NCBI GenBank assembly: GCA_035690865.1 | Contig: DASSKE010000005.1 | Location: forward strand, 248,001-312,000 | Reading direction: 5' to 3' | From: CAMLQK01 sp035690865 | GTDB taxonomy: Bacteria; Patescibacteriota; Saccharimonadia; Saccharimonadales; UBA4665 | Length of the DNA: 64,000 bases | Part shown: one piece after another, positions 26,875 through 35,522 of the stretch | Layout: the number at the start of each line of letters is the position of its first letter | How positions within the stretch are numbered: the first letter of the stretch is position 1 | Translations under genes and position numbers: made by a program | Notes under the pieces: generated by a model | Databases searched by the model: none | What the model saw: the letters and a program-made list of their open reading frames with translations, nothing else | What the model was told of the DNA's origin: nothing

Positions 26875-27354
26875 ATGCGTACACAAAAAACTTCTGCCGG
26901 ATTTACCATTATCGAAATGGTTGTCGTGGTAATTATCATTGGCATTCTTTCAACACTTGTTATTACAACCTACAGTGGTGTACAAGCCCAAAATCGCAAT
27001 AAAGATCGCCAAGCAGATATCGACACCTTGCAGAGCCAGCTTGAGGTGTATTATGCCCAGTATAGTCGCTACCCAACCTTGGCAAATATCAACGATAGCG
27101 CGTGGCGCCAAGCAAATCTCAAGAACCTGTCCACTGACACACTTAAAGATCCCCGCTGGAGCGACAAAAACAATAATTGCGCTCCCGCTAAGCAAGTTGC
27201 CGTCATTAATACCGTGAAAACTGGGTGCTACACCTATCAACCTGTTGGCCCAGACGGAGCAGCCTGCAATAACGATGCCGTGGAATGCACACAGTACACG
27301 CTTACCGCCCAGCTCGAAGGCACAGGTAAATACGTCAAAGGTAGCTTAAACTAA
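26875..27354 (+). CDS. Type IV pilin-like protein
   Basis: 159 aa. Prepilin leader with cleavage expected in SAGFTIIEM (after Gly, leaving Phe with Glu at +5), followed by the hydrophobic N-terminal helix and a globular domain with four Cys (two likely disulfides). It assembles into a pilus or pseudopilus after processing by a prepilin peptidase. It lies 33 nt after the PilB-like gene. TATAAT at 26860-26865 lies 9 nt before the ATG. A terminator follows. Confidence 0.92.
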   Translation: MRTQKTSAGFTIIEMVVVVIIIGILSTLVITTYSGVQAQNRNKDRQADIDTLQSQLEVYYAQYSRYPTLANINDSAWRQANLKNLSTDTLKDPRWSDKNNNCAPAKQVAVINTVKTGCYTYQPVGPDGAACNNDAVECTQYTLTAQLEGTGKYVKGSLN

Positions 27355-27381
27355 GTAATAAGCCGCAAGAGTAAGCCGATG

Positions 27382-27407
27382 AACCCCCCTCACATGAGGG
27401 GTTTTTC
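27382..27407 (+). terminator. Terminator after the pilin gene
   Basis: CCCCTC-ACAT-GAGGGG hairpin followed by TTTTTC, 28 nt after the pilin stop. Confidence 0.85.
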
Positions 27408-27412
27408 TTAGC

Positions 27413-28189
27413 TTACTGCAGGTTTGGGGGCAACGTTGTGCCACGACCGTTAGGTCGGGGTGGCTGTGGAGTTCGGCCGGATATGCCACCAAAGACCGGG
27501 TCTTCGGGGTGCTCATCTGTGGTTTGGCTGGTTACAAACTTGCCAGCAATTGGTGCCACCGAACTGCGTGATTGCGCCCGCGGATTACCAACTGGCATTA
27601 CCGGATTAACAGGCTGCGGCTGGTGACGAGTCTGGTGGATAAAAGTCTCATGCACTTCAAGAATAAGGCGGGCATACTTGTTAGGATTCGGGCAATATTG
27701 GAACACGAACTTGGAGCGCTCACCAGCGGTTTCGGCCTTGAGCGTTCCAAAACCAAACATCGTCTGAAGAATTCCGTTCTGGTCTACCGTAACATCTTCT
27801 AGATTCTCCATTGAAAGCTGGCTCACCTGGCGGTTAAAGAGGCTCACCTGACTAATTTGCGTGATACTATCGTCGGTAACTACCCAGCGATTCTGCCAGT
27901 AGACAACCGTTGCCACTACCAGTATCAGTGCAATCATGACCAAGAATAAAATACCACCGATAATTGCGTAGGTCATAAAGTTGGTGTCGTATGAATATTG
28001 GTCGATAAGATTTGGCAACGAAAAAGCCAAGGCCAAAACGGCAACAACCGCAGCCAAACCCGCCGCATACATGCTGGTAATCCCAAATGGGTGACGCTTA
28101 ATCTCGCAAATCACCCGCTCACCAGGCTGTAGTACAACCATAGGGTGCAGCTTATTATTGTCTTTTTTGGAATTACCTAAGAGTGCCAT
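27413..28189 (-). CDS. PH-domain membrane protein (YdbS/bPH2-like)
   Basis: 258 aa. Two hydrophobic helices (about 38-58 and 73-98) are followed by a bacterial PH-like domain with NRWVVTDDSITQISQVSLFNR and LEDVTVDQNGILQTMFGFGTL, characteristic of bPH2/YdbS proteins. The C-terminal third is disordered and Pro-rich. Its function is not established. Its ATG overlaps the ruvB stop by one base (TAATG), so it is translationally coupled to the ruv genes. Confidence 0.85.
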   Translation of the reverse strand: MALLGNSKKDNNKLHPMVVLQPGERVICEIKRHPFGITSMYAAGLAAVVAVLALAFSLPNLIDQYSYDTNFMTYAIIGGILFLVMIALILVVATVVYWQNRWVVTDDSITQISQVSLFNRQVSQLSMENLEDVTVDQNGILQTMFGFGTLKAETAGERSKFVFQYCPNPNKYARLILEVHETFIHQTRHQPQPVNPVMPVGNPRAQSRSSVAPIAGKFVTSQTTDEHPEDPVFGGISGRTPQPPRPNGRGTTLPPNLQ

Positions 28190-29229
28190 TATTCTTCTAT
28201 TATAACAGATAAAGCTTCAGGGGCGGGCGCTTTTCGGCCAAGGTGTCGATAAGCCTTGTGGGTCACTTTACGACCCCTGGATGTGCGCTCTAAAAGGCCA
28301 ATCTGCATAAGATACGGTTCGTAAAAATCTTCGATTGTACTTCGTTCTTCGGCAGTCAAAGCGGCGAGTGTCTCAACACCTACCGGGCCGCCTTTGTAGT
28401 TGTCAATAATAGCCAACAAAAGCATACGATCGGCCGGGTCAAGCCCTAATTCGTCAACTTCTAACAGGCCCAGCGCCTTACGGCTTATAACCGTGTCAAT
28501 GATGCCATCGCCATTTACATCAGCGTAGTCGCGCACTCGCTTAAGCAGCCTGTTGGCGATACGCGGCGTTAAGCGCGCTCTTGTTGCCAGCTCTTTTGCC
28601 GCATCAGGATGAATAGTAACGTTTAATATCTCTGCGGCACGCTGGATAATTTTTTGTACTTCCTCGGGAGTATAGAATTCCAGCCGGTGGAGCATGCCAA
28701 AACGATCACGTAAAGGTGCCGCTAAACTGCCCGTGCGTGTCGTAGCACCAATCAGCGTAAAGTGCGGCAGGTCCAGACGCAAGCTACGCGCGCTGGGTCC
28801 TTTGCCAAGAATAATATCAAGTTTGTAATCTTCCATCGCGGAATACAATACTTCTTCGACACTACGGTTTAAGCGATGAATCTCATCAATAAACAGTACG
28901 TCGCCGTCCTGCAAGTTGGTAAGAAGGCTAGCCAGATCACCGGCGCGATCTATAGCCGGGCCGCTGGTTATGCGGATTTGAGCACCCATTTCGTTGGCGA
29001 TAACACTCGCCATTGTCGTTTTGCCCAGCCCGGGCGGCCCGTAGAGGAGTACATGATCGAGCGGTTCGGAACGCTTTTTTGCAGCCTTAATAGCCAGTTG
29101 CAAGTTCTTTTTAAGGCGTTCCTGACCGACATAATTAGCAAAGTCCTTGGGGCGCAAAGTGTTTTCAAGCTCTTGCTCTTGCTCGTCATCCGGTTCGCTG
29201 GTTGTATTTACGATACGGTCAATAGCCAT
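28189..29229 (-). CDS. ruvB: RuvB Holliday-junction helicase motor
   Basis: 346 aa, complete. Walker A GPPGLGKTT (64-72), Walker B FIDEIHRL, sensor GATTRTG, arginine-finger region RDRFGM, and the C-terminal winged helix ending with FLERT-type LLERTSRGR. Hexameric motor for branch migration with RuvA. It starts 2 nt after ruvA ends. Confidence 0.98.
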   Translation of the reverse strand: MAIDRIVNTTSEPDDEQEQELENTLRPKDFANYVGQERLKKNLQLAIKAAKKRSEPLDHVLLYGPPGLGKTTMASVIANEMGAQIRITSGPAIDRAGDLASLLTNLQDGDVLFIDEIHRLNRSVEEVLYSAMEDYKLDIILGKGPSARSLRLDLPHFTLIGATTRTGSLAAPLRDRFGMLHRLEFYTPEEVQKIIQRAAEILNVTIHPDAAKELATRARLTPRIANRLLKRVRDYADVNGDGIIDTVISRKALGLLEVDELGLDPADRMLLLAIIDNYKGGPVGVETLAALTAEERSTIEDFYEPYLMQIGLLERTSRGRKVTHKAYRHLGRKAPAPEALSVIIEE

Positions 29230-29231
29230 GG

Positions 29232-29816
29232 CTAGAATCCGCCTTTCAAGGCTTGCGTAATTCGTTGCTCCACAGACAGCGCTACGTCAATGCCCTGCAA
29301 CGCCGCTTGCGCATCGGCCACTGTGTAGCCCAGCGAGACCAGTCCTTCTACCGCTTCATCTTTAGCGGCAGGCGTGTTGCCTGTAAATGCCACTACATCG
29401 CCTAGAGCCACACCTTCTAAGCCCACCTTATCCTTTAGCTCAACAACTATACGCTCCGCCACCCGCTTGCCCACCCCTTGGGCAGCCTGGATAAACTTAA
29501 GATCACCTCCGGCAATGGCAGCACGCACCTGGCTGGCTGTACCAATACTTAAAACACTCAGTGCCATCTTAGGACCCACTCCGTTTACCCCTAAGAGCTG
29601 CTCAAAAAGCTGCATTCCCTCGAGGCTTGTAAAGCCAAATAAATCATGAGACTGCTCGCGGATGTGCTCGTGAACATATACCTTTACGTCCTGACCGATG
29701 CCCAAAGCGCCGTAATCTTCTCCGGTCATCAGTAAACCGTACCCCACCCCCCGCACGTCGAGCACAACTACGTCAGCAATCTTTTCGGCAATCTTGCCAG
29801 TTAATGTCGCAATCAT
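29232..29816 (-). CDS. ruvA: RuvA Holliday-junction binding protein
   Basis: 194 aa. Domain I OB fold (MIATLTGKI... VGYGLLMT), domain II helix-hairpin-helix motifs (GVNGVGPKMALSVL, GVGKRVAERIVVELKDK), and the flexible linker to the C-terminal domain III (EAVEGLVSLGYTVADAQAAL) that contacts RuvB. TACTAT/CATACT boxes lie just before the start in the short gap to ruvC, so ruvAB may have their own promoter. Confidence 0.97.
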   Translation of the reverse strand: MIATLTGKIAEKIADVVVLDVRGVGYGLLMTGEDYGALGIGQDVKVYVHEHIREQSHDLFGFTSLEGMQLFEQLLGVNGVGPKMALSVLSIGTASQVRAAIAGGDLKFIQAAQGVGKRVAERIVVELKDKVGLEGVALGDVVAFTGNTPAAKDEAVEGLVSLGYTVADAQAALQGIDVALSVEQRITQALKGGF

Positions 29817-29837
29817 TTAAGTATAGTATGACACAGT

Positions 29838-30314
29838 TTAGGTAAGCTGAGCAACGGCGGCATGCGTCAGTGCTGCTGCAAGTGCGTCGGCACAGTCATC
29901 AGGCTGAGGAACCGTTTGCAAACCCAGCTGCAGCTTTACCATCTCTTGAATCTGCTTCTTTTCGGCTTTGCCATACCCGGTGACCGCCTGCTTAATTTGC
30001 ATTGGTGTATATTCAAAAATTTGAAGGCCCGCCATACGCGCGCACAAAAGTACAACGCCTCGAGCCTGTGCTACAGTCATTGCCGTTGTTACATTACGCG
30101 CAAAGAAGAGCTTTTCTACCGACATAATTTGCGGCTTATTGGAGGCGATGATGTCGGTCAATTCCTCAAAGATAGTTTCCAAACGGACCGCGTCATCCTC
30201 CTTAACAGGGGTCCGAATAACACCAGCGTCAACCATTTGTGCTTTGCGGCCAGTAAAGTCAATAACACCAAAGCCCAAAATACCCGTTCCCGGATCGATA
30301 CCAATAATTCTCAT
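29838..30314 (-). CDS. ruvC: RuvC Holliday-junction resolvase
   Basis: 158 aa. RNase H-like nuclease with GIDPGTGILGFG (Asp7), MSVEKLFF (Glu), and the C-terminal DDCADALAAALTH acidic pair. It cuts Holliday junctions symmetrically. ATG 30314 was chosen because TATACT lies exactly 6 nt upstream. The in-frame Met 8 codons earlier would lie inside the divergent gene's promoter. Confidence 0.97.
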   Translation of the reverse strand: MRIIGIDPGTGILGFGVIDFTGRKAQMVDAGVIRTPVKEDDAVRLETIFEELTDIIASNKPQIMSVEKLFFARNVTTAMTVAQARGVVLLCARMAGLQIFEYTPMQIKQAVTGYGKAEKKQIQEMVKLQLGLQTVPQPDDCADALAAALTHAAVAQLT

Positions 30315-30336
30315 AGGTATAGTATAGAATAGAGGC
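30315..30336. promoter_or_regulatory. 22-bp bidirectional promoter, ruvC / PLD-like gene
   Basis: TATACT on the minus strand (30326-30321) and TAGAAT on the plus strand (30325-30330) overlap, each 6 nt from its start codon. The -35 regions would lie inside the opposite coding sequence. Confidence 0.65.
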
Positions 30337-31476
30337 ATGGCCGATGCACTCCCTCATTGCAAAATACACACGTCAGGACCTTTTACGGTATTTGCGACGC
30401 GCGAATATTACGAACAGCTGACTCACGACATAATGGCCACGAAGGCAGGCGACCGAGTCGCACTAGCCACCATGGCTTTTTTGCCCCATAGTTCTATTGC
30501 CAAACCTCTTATAGAAGCACTTGCTGAGGCCGCCCGACGCGGCGTAACAACCAGCCTACAAGTAGATTCCTACATTTTCATGATCGGCAGCCAACGCATT
30601 CCCGGACCTCTCTTTTGGAGCGCTACTCCGCTTTCTACCGGACGTTCTATGGCGCCCCTCTTTCGTAAAAAATGGAACGTTGTTCAATTATTGCGCGATG
30701 CTGGCGTTACCGTAACTATTACCAACCCTCCCCACCAGCGCTACACCTCACCGTTTGCCGGACGTTCACATATTAAATACAGTGTTGTTAATAACACCGT
30801 GTATTTGGGTGGATGCAACATCGGCCAGGAACACCTTGACGTAATGGTTCGTTTTGAAAGCCGGCAAACAGCTGACTGGATTATTACGCTGAATAATCAG
30901 CGCCAGATACAGCCGCAAACCAGACAAGCTTGGGGTGATGCCGATTTTGTACGTCGCGTTGACCATGCCAGCTCGATTATCATTGACGCCGGGGTCAAGA
31001 ATCAATCGGCAATTTACGATGAGGCACTGGCAATTATTGACCGCGCTAAGGAATGGGTAGTTATAACTTGCCAGTACTTTCCGCACAGTATTACCGGCCA
31101 ACACCTTAAACGTGCTCATGAGCGTGGCGTTAAAGTTTATCCCATCTTTAACCATTATAGTTCTCATAAAGTACCGCACACCCTCTTGCAATGGTCAGTC
31201 ACGCGCCGGGAGCGACAACGATTGCCGACGACGTTCTTCGATAGTGAATTACCGCCGCACTCACGCTATTTGCACGCCAAAATACTAGCCACCGACCAGG
31301 AGGTGCTGGTAGGAAGTCACAATTATGTGCCAGCTGGCGTTCGCTTTGGAACCGCAGAGATTGCACTGCACACGATCGACCCCAATCTTAGCAAGGCTTG
31401 TGCGCGGCTCATAACAGAGGAGACGGCTCTGGCCGCTAAATCAGCATTTAGCTTTCTTGCTGCCGAGAATCAATAA
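30337..31476 (+). CDS. Phospholipase D-like protein (cardiolipin synthase type)
   Basis: 379 aa with two PLD half-sites. The second is canonical, HAKILATD (His313, Lys315, Asp320). The first reads HIKYSVVN (145-152), with Asn where Asp is expected. Supporting segments are LGGCNIG and GSHNYVP after each motif. PLD enzymes transfer phosphatidyl groups, and cardiolipin synthase-like use is plausible but unproven. No N-terminal membrane helix is seen. Its 3' end overlaps the convergent 31448 gene by 29 nt. Confidence 0.87.
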   Translation: MADALPHCKIHTSGPFTVFATREYYEQLTHDIMATKAGDRVALATMAFLPHSSIAKPLIEALAEAARRGVTTSLQVDSYIFMIGSQRIPGPLFWSATPLSTGRSMAPLFRKKWNVVQLLRDAGVTVTITNPPHQRYTSPFAGRSHIKYSVVNNTVYLGGCNIGQEHLDVMVRFESRQTADWIITLNNQRQIQPQTRQAWGDADFVRRVDHASSIIIDAGVKNQSAIYDEALAIIDRAKEWVVITCQYFPHSITGQHLKRAHERGVKVYPIFNHYSSHKVPHTLLQWSVTRRERQRLPTTFFDSELPPHSRYLHAKILATDQEVLVGSHNYVPAGVRFGTAEIALHTIDPNLSKACARLITEETALAAKSAFSFLAAENQ

Positions 31477-32230
31477 CCGCACGTATCACTTTGGCATAGC
31501 CTTTAAGCAAGTACTCTGCATGTTGTTCAGGCGAAGAACTAAGTACAAAGTTTCCCATCCGGTCGTTTCTTTCGATGCGGATAGATTGCCTATTCTGTTC
31601 TGTGTGCACTTCTACGGCCAAACTCGTACTTTGCATTCCCGCCGGTAACGCTGGCTGAAGCTGTGCCGCGAACCCCATATACAAAGCTGGTCTATCAGTC
31701 GATTGGCTAGGAACCCGCAGCATTGTCTCCACCGTAGCAGGCAGATACGAGTTAAGGTGCTGAGCTGCCGTTGTGCGAAGTGACGGCGGCACTTCTATAT
31801 TTGCACTCCTAAAGATCCAGGGCATACCACCAGCGCTATAATCTCCCTTGCTCACTTTTACTGTCTCAAAAAGACGGCTGGCCGCCAGTGCTCCAGCGGC
31901 GATATTCAGGCCTATTGTTGCTGCATTACTTATTTGTGCATGCTCGCAATAGGTTGAATCGCATGTGCAACGCATTCCCCACATTTCATCCTGGACGTAT
32001 GGCGTTTCGTCAGCCATAACAGCTTGACTCGCCTCCAACAAATGCTCGCGTAATGCACTCTGGTTAGACTCGGGAGCGTATTCAATAGTAGCAGCAACCA
32101 GATTCAAGCCGGTCTGTGCTATATCGTCAAAACCATCTAAGCATTTTTGAGGCAATGCCGGACATAGCGCGTCAGTAGCGGGCATAATGGGGATATTCTG
32201 CAGGTGATTAGGGCTAACTTTTATACTCAT
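31448..32230 (-). CDS. Uncharacterised 260-aa protein
   Basis: Unrecognised, soluble. A small cysteine group (MRCTCDSTYCEHAQ) in the middle could bind metal. An alanine-rich helix (AATIGLNIAAGALAASRLF) follows, and then strands (SLAVEVHTEQNRQSIRIERND). The ATG at 32230 was chosen over 32266. No strong -10 or SD is seen before it. It follows yebC on the same strand by about 40 nt. Confidence 0.65.
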   Translation of the reverse strand: MSIKVSPNHLQNIPIMPATDALCPALPQKCLDGFDDIAQTGLNLVAATIEYAPESNQSALREHLLEASQAVMADETPYVQDEMWGMRCTCDSTYCEHAQISNAATIGLNIAAGALAASRLFETVKVSKGDYSAGGMPWIFRSANIEVPPSLRTTAAQHLNSYLPATVETMLRVPSQSTDRPALYMGFAAQLQPALPAGMQSTSLAVEVHTEQNRQSIRIERNDRMGNFVLSSSPEQHAEYLLKGYAKVIRAVIDSRQQES

Positions 32231-32271
32231 GCAACTACCGTACTGGCTTCTGCCTATATGTGTCAATAAAT

Positions 32272-33000
32272 CTACGAGATAAGATCGTCGGCAATATCAA
32301 AGTTGACATGGGTGTTTGTGACATCATCAATGGCATCCAGCGCATCCATAAGGCGCATGATCTTGCCTGCCGTCGCTTCGTCAGTCACTTCTACGGTGTT
32401 GTTCGGCACAAAGCTCAGCTCGGCATCCGTAATGGTACTTCCGGCATCTTCGAGGTTCTGACGTACTGTGGCCAACTCTTTAGGATCGGTGTAGATAACT
32501 GATTCTTCGCCCTCCTCCTGGACATCCTCAGCGCCTGCATCAAGCGCTTGCATCACAAGCTCATCACCACTACCTTTTACGCGAATCACACCCTTACGTT
32601 CAAATTGAAACGCAACAGCGCCTTTTTCGGCAATATTGCCCCCGTGCTTACTAAAGGCAAGGCGAACTTCAGGATATGTGCGATTCACGTTGTCAGTAGC
32701 AGCCTCTACCAATATGGCAACGCCACCAGGACCATACCCTTCGTACATTACCTCTTGAATCTGTTCGCCACCCAATTTGCCCGATCCCCGATCTATGGAC
32801 CGTTGAATATTAGCGGTAGGCATATTGGCAGCTTTAGCCTTATCAATTGCTAAACGAAGGGCAAAATTCATGCTCGGATCAGCACCACCGCGGGCGGCAA
32901 TTGCAATTGCATTGCCTAATTTAGTAAATAATGCACCGCGGGCGGCATCTTTAGCGCCCTTTTCACGCTTGATAGTAGACCATTTGGAATGTCCAGACAT
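32272..33000 (-). CDS. YebC/PmpR (TACO1) family protein
   Basis: 242 aa, the family's usual length. N-terminal hallmark SGHSKWSTIKREKGAKDAARG, then the central EGYGPGGVAILVEAATDN and C-terminal LMDALDAIDDVTNTHVNFD. Members were first described as DNA-binding regulators. More recent work links the family to translation through difficult sequences. SD AAGGAG precedes the ATG. It lies 17 nt after comEC. Confidence 0.95.
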   Translation of the reverse strand: MSGHSKWSTIKREKGAKDAARGALFTKLGNAIAIAARGGADPSMNFALRLAIDKAKAANMPTANIQRSIDRGSGKLGGEQIQEVMYEGYGPGGVAILVEAATDNVNRTYPEVRLAFSKHGGNIAEKGAVAFQFERKGVIRVKGSGDELVMQALDAGAEDVQEEGEESVIYTDPKELATVRQNLEDAGSTITDAELSFVPNNTVEVTDEATAGKIMRLMDALDAIDDVTNTHVNFDIADDLIS

Positions 33001-33017
33001 AGTAGGCAGCTCCTTTT

Positions 33018-34484
33018 TTATGAAGTGTCGTTGTTATCTGTTATTATACCATTTTGCCGCCCCTTATGCCAGGCTATAGCCGCTATTGCCCCTAAAGCAG
33101 CATACGAGACGCCGAAAGCCAATGGGGTAAAAGGTATGTTCTCGAGGAATGCGTGAGGAATACTCGCTAAAATATGTGTCATATCCAGCATATACGTCGT
33201 AACTGCCGTGGCAGGCCATGAGAACCAGCCACCTATCGCTGGTGCAGCCATCCCGGCCACTCCAGCAAGCGCACTTGTTGCCATAGCCAGAGGCACAAAA
33301 GCTGCCACAAGTACATTAGCAGGCAGAGACACTACCGATAGCTGCCCAAATATAAGTAGTACATACGGCAAAGTCATCACTTCTGCACAAAGAGTTTCCA
33401 CAACCATCGCTCCGACAAAGCCCGGCTGACGCGAACCATATAGACGCCTGATAAAAATCGGGCCAAGTACTAGCACACCAAAGAATGCCAAAAAGGAGAG
33501 CATCCAGCTCACATTACCCCAGGCATAGAGCGGATTCCCGGCGACAGTAATTGCAGCTGCCAATAACAAAAGTGCCACCGTGTTCATAGACCGTCCATAC
33601 CACCATAAAGCCAAGCTAAGCCCACAAACAACGCTCGCTCGTACAATTGGCGGGCTAAACCCTGTCATAAGCAAGAATGCCATCATAAGCCCCACACTTC
33701 CGGCCACATACTGAAATTTGGAGCGCTTTTGCAATAGTCGTCCGGCTCCTTTAAGAATAATGGTCAGATTATAGCCGCTTACGGCGATGATATGGGTCAG
33801 TCCAACTATTTTTAGCTCTTCTGATGTCTGCTGGGGTAACGTGTTACGTTGCCCGATAAGTAAGCCCATACCAAAAGAAGCCATTGGCTCAGGTACTGTA
33901 GATTGCAATCCAGCGGCAAATTTGCGACGTATACTGTCAATCCACGATGCATGTTGGCTCTTAAGTATCGTTATTTGGGCGTAACTTATACGTCCTTGAC
34001 TGTTACCCCGCGACTTAAATAATTTGCCCTTTAGCTCTACAATATCTCCTTTATAAAGCATCGGCTCACCATAGCCACTAGCCTGTATGCTTCCCACAAG
34101 GGGTATGTGCGCATCACTTACAAAAGCTATGGCGTCACGCACATCAAAGCTCAGCTGCGCGCTTCGCCCATATATTGCATCACTATCCACTCGGGCTACG
34201 AGTGTCACTTTTTGGCCATCAAGCATAGTGTATATGTCCCTTGCATCAGCGCGCGGCGAACCTCGTATGCATCCGATAAAAGCCGCCAGCAGACATACAG
34301 CCACCAGCGTGGCCAAACCATGCGACCGCCAGCTCAACCACACAAAAGGTATGAATATAAACAGGGGCCATAATGCATAAAGCCGGATTCGCTGCGCGCC
34401 ACAAACACCCAGCATAAATGCTATGCTTGCGGCCGCAACCAGCACGGCACGAGGCAGTCTTTTATGAAGTATTCTGTCGAGCAC
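33018..34484 (-). CDS. comEC: ComEC/Rec2-like DNA-uptake channel
   Basis: 488 aa. An N-terminal hydrophobic region and DUF4131-like OB domain (about 85-190) are followed by the Competence membrane domain with THIIAVSGYNLTII and many helices. The C-terminal metallo-beta-lactamase nuclease domain of long ComEC proteins is absent. It would carry single-stranded DNA across the membrane in transformation, consistent with pilus genes nearby. The GTG start at 34484 is supported by extended -10 TTGGTACAAT exactly 6 nt upstream, a leaderless GTG gene. It is divergent from a Nudix gene. Confidence 0.93.
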   Translation of the reverse strand: MLDRILHKRLPRAVLVAAASIAFMLGVCGAQRIRLYALWPLFIFIPFVWLSWRSHGLATLVAVCLLAAFIGCIRGSPRADARDIYTMLDGQKVTLVARVDSDAIYGRSAQLSFDVRDAIAFVSDAHIPLVGSIQASGYGEPMLYKGDIVELKGKLFKSRGNSQGRISYAQITILKSQHASWIDSIRRKFAAGLQSTVPEPMASFGMGLLIGQRNTLPQQTSEELKIVGLTHIIAVSGYNLTIILKGAGRLLQKRSKFQYVAGSVGLMMAFLLMTGFSPPIVRASVVCGLSLALWWYGRSMNTVALLLLAAAITVAGNPLYAWGNVSWMLSFLAFFGVLVLGPIFIRRLYGSRQPGFVGAMVVETLCAEVMTLPYVLLIFGQLSVVSLPANVLVAAFVPLAMATSALAGVAGMAAPAIGGWFSWPATAVTTYMLDMTHILASIPHAFLENIPFTPLAFGVSYAALGAIAAIAWHKGRQNGIITDNNDTS

Positions 34485-34546
34485 GCGCGCATTGTACCAA
34501 AGGTTCCCCTGCCTGCAACAGCTATTTGCTACAATATAAACGAATC

Positions 34547-34975
34547 ATGGGCCGCCAAAGTACAGAGCCAACATTTATCGGATGCGAATTACTCGTCATA
34601 AAGAATGGGCGTATTCTACTAGGCTTGCGAAAAAACTGCTTTGGGGCTGGCACTTGGGGCCTACCTAGTGGTCACCTAGAGTTCCAGGAACGCCTTATTG
34701 ACTGTATATGCCGGGAAGCAAAAGAGGAGCTTGGAGCCGATATCCAGCCAACCGACCTACGTCTTGCCACCATTGTGGACCTGGTTCGCCAAGGGGAAGA
34801 GCATCACGTGCACTTTGGATTTGAGCTGCTAAACCCTTCTTGGGAACCCAAGAATATGGAGTCAGAGCGCTGCACTGAGTGGCGCTACTTCTCACTTAAT
34901 AAGCTCCCGAAGGTACTGCACACCCACCTACCAATTATCGAGAACTACCGCAGCAAACAACTCTATGCCCTCTAG
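34547..34975 (+). CDS. Nudix hydrolase (MutT-like)
   Basis: 142 aa. Nudix box GHLEFQERLIDCICREAKEELG fits G-x5-E-x7-REuxEExGu. The substrate could be an oxidised or other nucleoside triphosphate. The family member with ESERCTEWRYFSLNKLP resembles YvcI/MTH1-like small Nudix proteins. ATG 34547 was chosen because TATAAA lies 6 nt before it. Upstream in-frame codons overlap comEC on the other strand. Confidence 0.92.
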   Translation: MGRQSTEPTFIGCELLVIKNGRILLGLRKNCFGAGTWGLPSGHLEFQERLIDCICREAKEELGADIQPTDLRLATIVDLVRQGEEHHVHFGFELLNPSWEPKNMESERCTEWRYFSLNKLPKVLHTHLPIIENYRSKQLYAL

Positions 34976-34998
34976 GCTGCCAATGCTACACTGAGGGT

Positions 34999-35274
34999 AT
35001 GGCTCCATTGCCGCAAACATTTAATGCAACTCTACAAAAGAGTCCCGCAAAAGGGGGTCATACCTACGTCATTTGGCCGCCATCAGCGGCATTCTTCGGT
35101 ACACATGGCCTCGTTAAAGTACGTGGCACCGTTGATGGCATTCCCTTTCAAAGTTCTTTCATGGCCTTGGGCAATGGTCAACACAAATTACCCATTAAAG
35201 CCTCAATCCGCCAACAAATTGACAAAGAAGCGGGCGCCGAAGTAAAAATCATCATTAAAGAGCGCTTAAACTAA
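34999..35274 (+). CDS. DUF1905-domain protein
   Basis: 91 aa made almost entirely of the DUF1905 small beta-barrel: FNATLQKSP, GLVKVRGTVDGIPFQSSFMALGNG, and LPIKASIRQQIDKEAGAEVKIIIK. The function is unknown; it often accompanies YdeI-type proteins. The promoter TACACT lies exactly 6 nt before the ATG, so it is transcribed separately from the Nudix gene 23 nt upstream. Confidence 0.88.
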   Translation: MAPLPQTFNATLQKSPAKGGHTYVIWPPSAAFFGTHGLVKVRGTVDGIPFQSSFMALGNGQHKLPIKASIRQQIDKEAGAEVKIIIKERLN

Positions 35275-35288
35275 AACTCATGGCAAGT

Positions 35289-35310
35289 AAAAAAGACCCC
35301 GAGAGAGGTC
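35289..35310 (-). terminator. Terminator after tRNA-Lys
   Basis: Minus strand GACCTC-TCTC-GGGGTC hairpin (one T-G pair) followed by TTTTTT, 15 nt past the tRNA 3' end. Confidence 0.8.
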
Positions 35311-35324
35311 CTTATATATCTTTA

Positions 35325-35401
35325 TGGAGGGCCCACTGGGATTCGAACCCAGGACACGTGGCTTAAAAGGCCACTGCTCTAACCAACTGAGCTATGGGCC
35401 C
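35325..35401 (-). tRNA. tRNA-Lys(TTT)
   Basis: 77 nt with encoded CCA. Acceptor GGGCCCA/TGGGCCC, anticodon stem GTGGC/GCCAC with loop CTTTTAA, T-arm CTGGG-TTCGAAT-CCCAG. Confidence 0.97.
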
Positions 35402-35522
35402 AACTATTGGGCTAACAGATTATATTATCCGTATTTTCGCAAAAAAGTCAATCCCCTTGCTTTAGGTAACTCTTCTGATACGCTCTATAGACATAAAAGC
35501 ATAAGTATGTTATAATATACAA

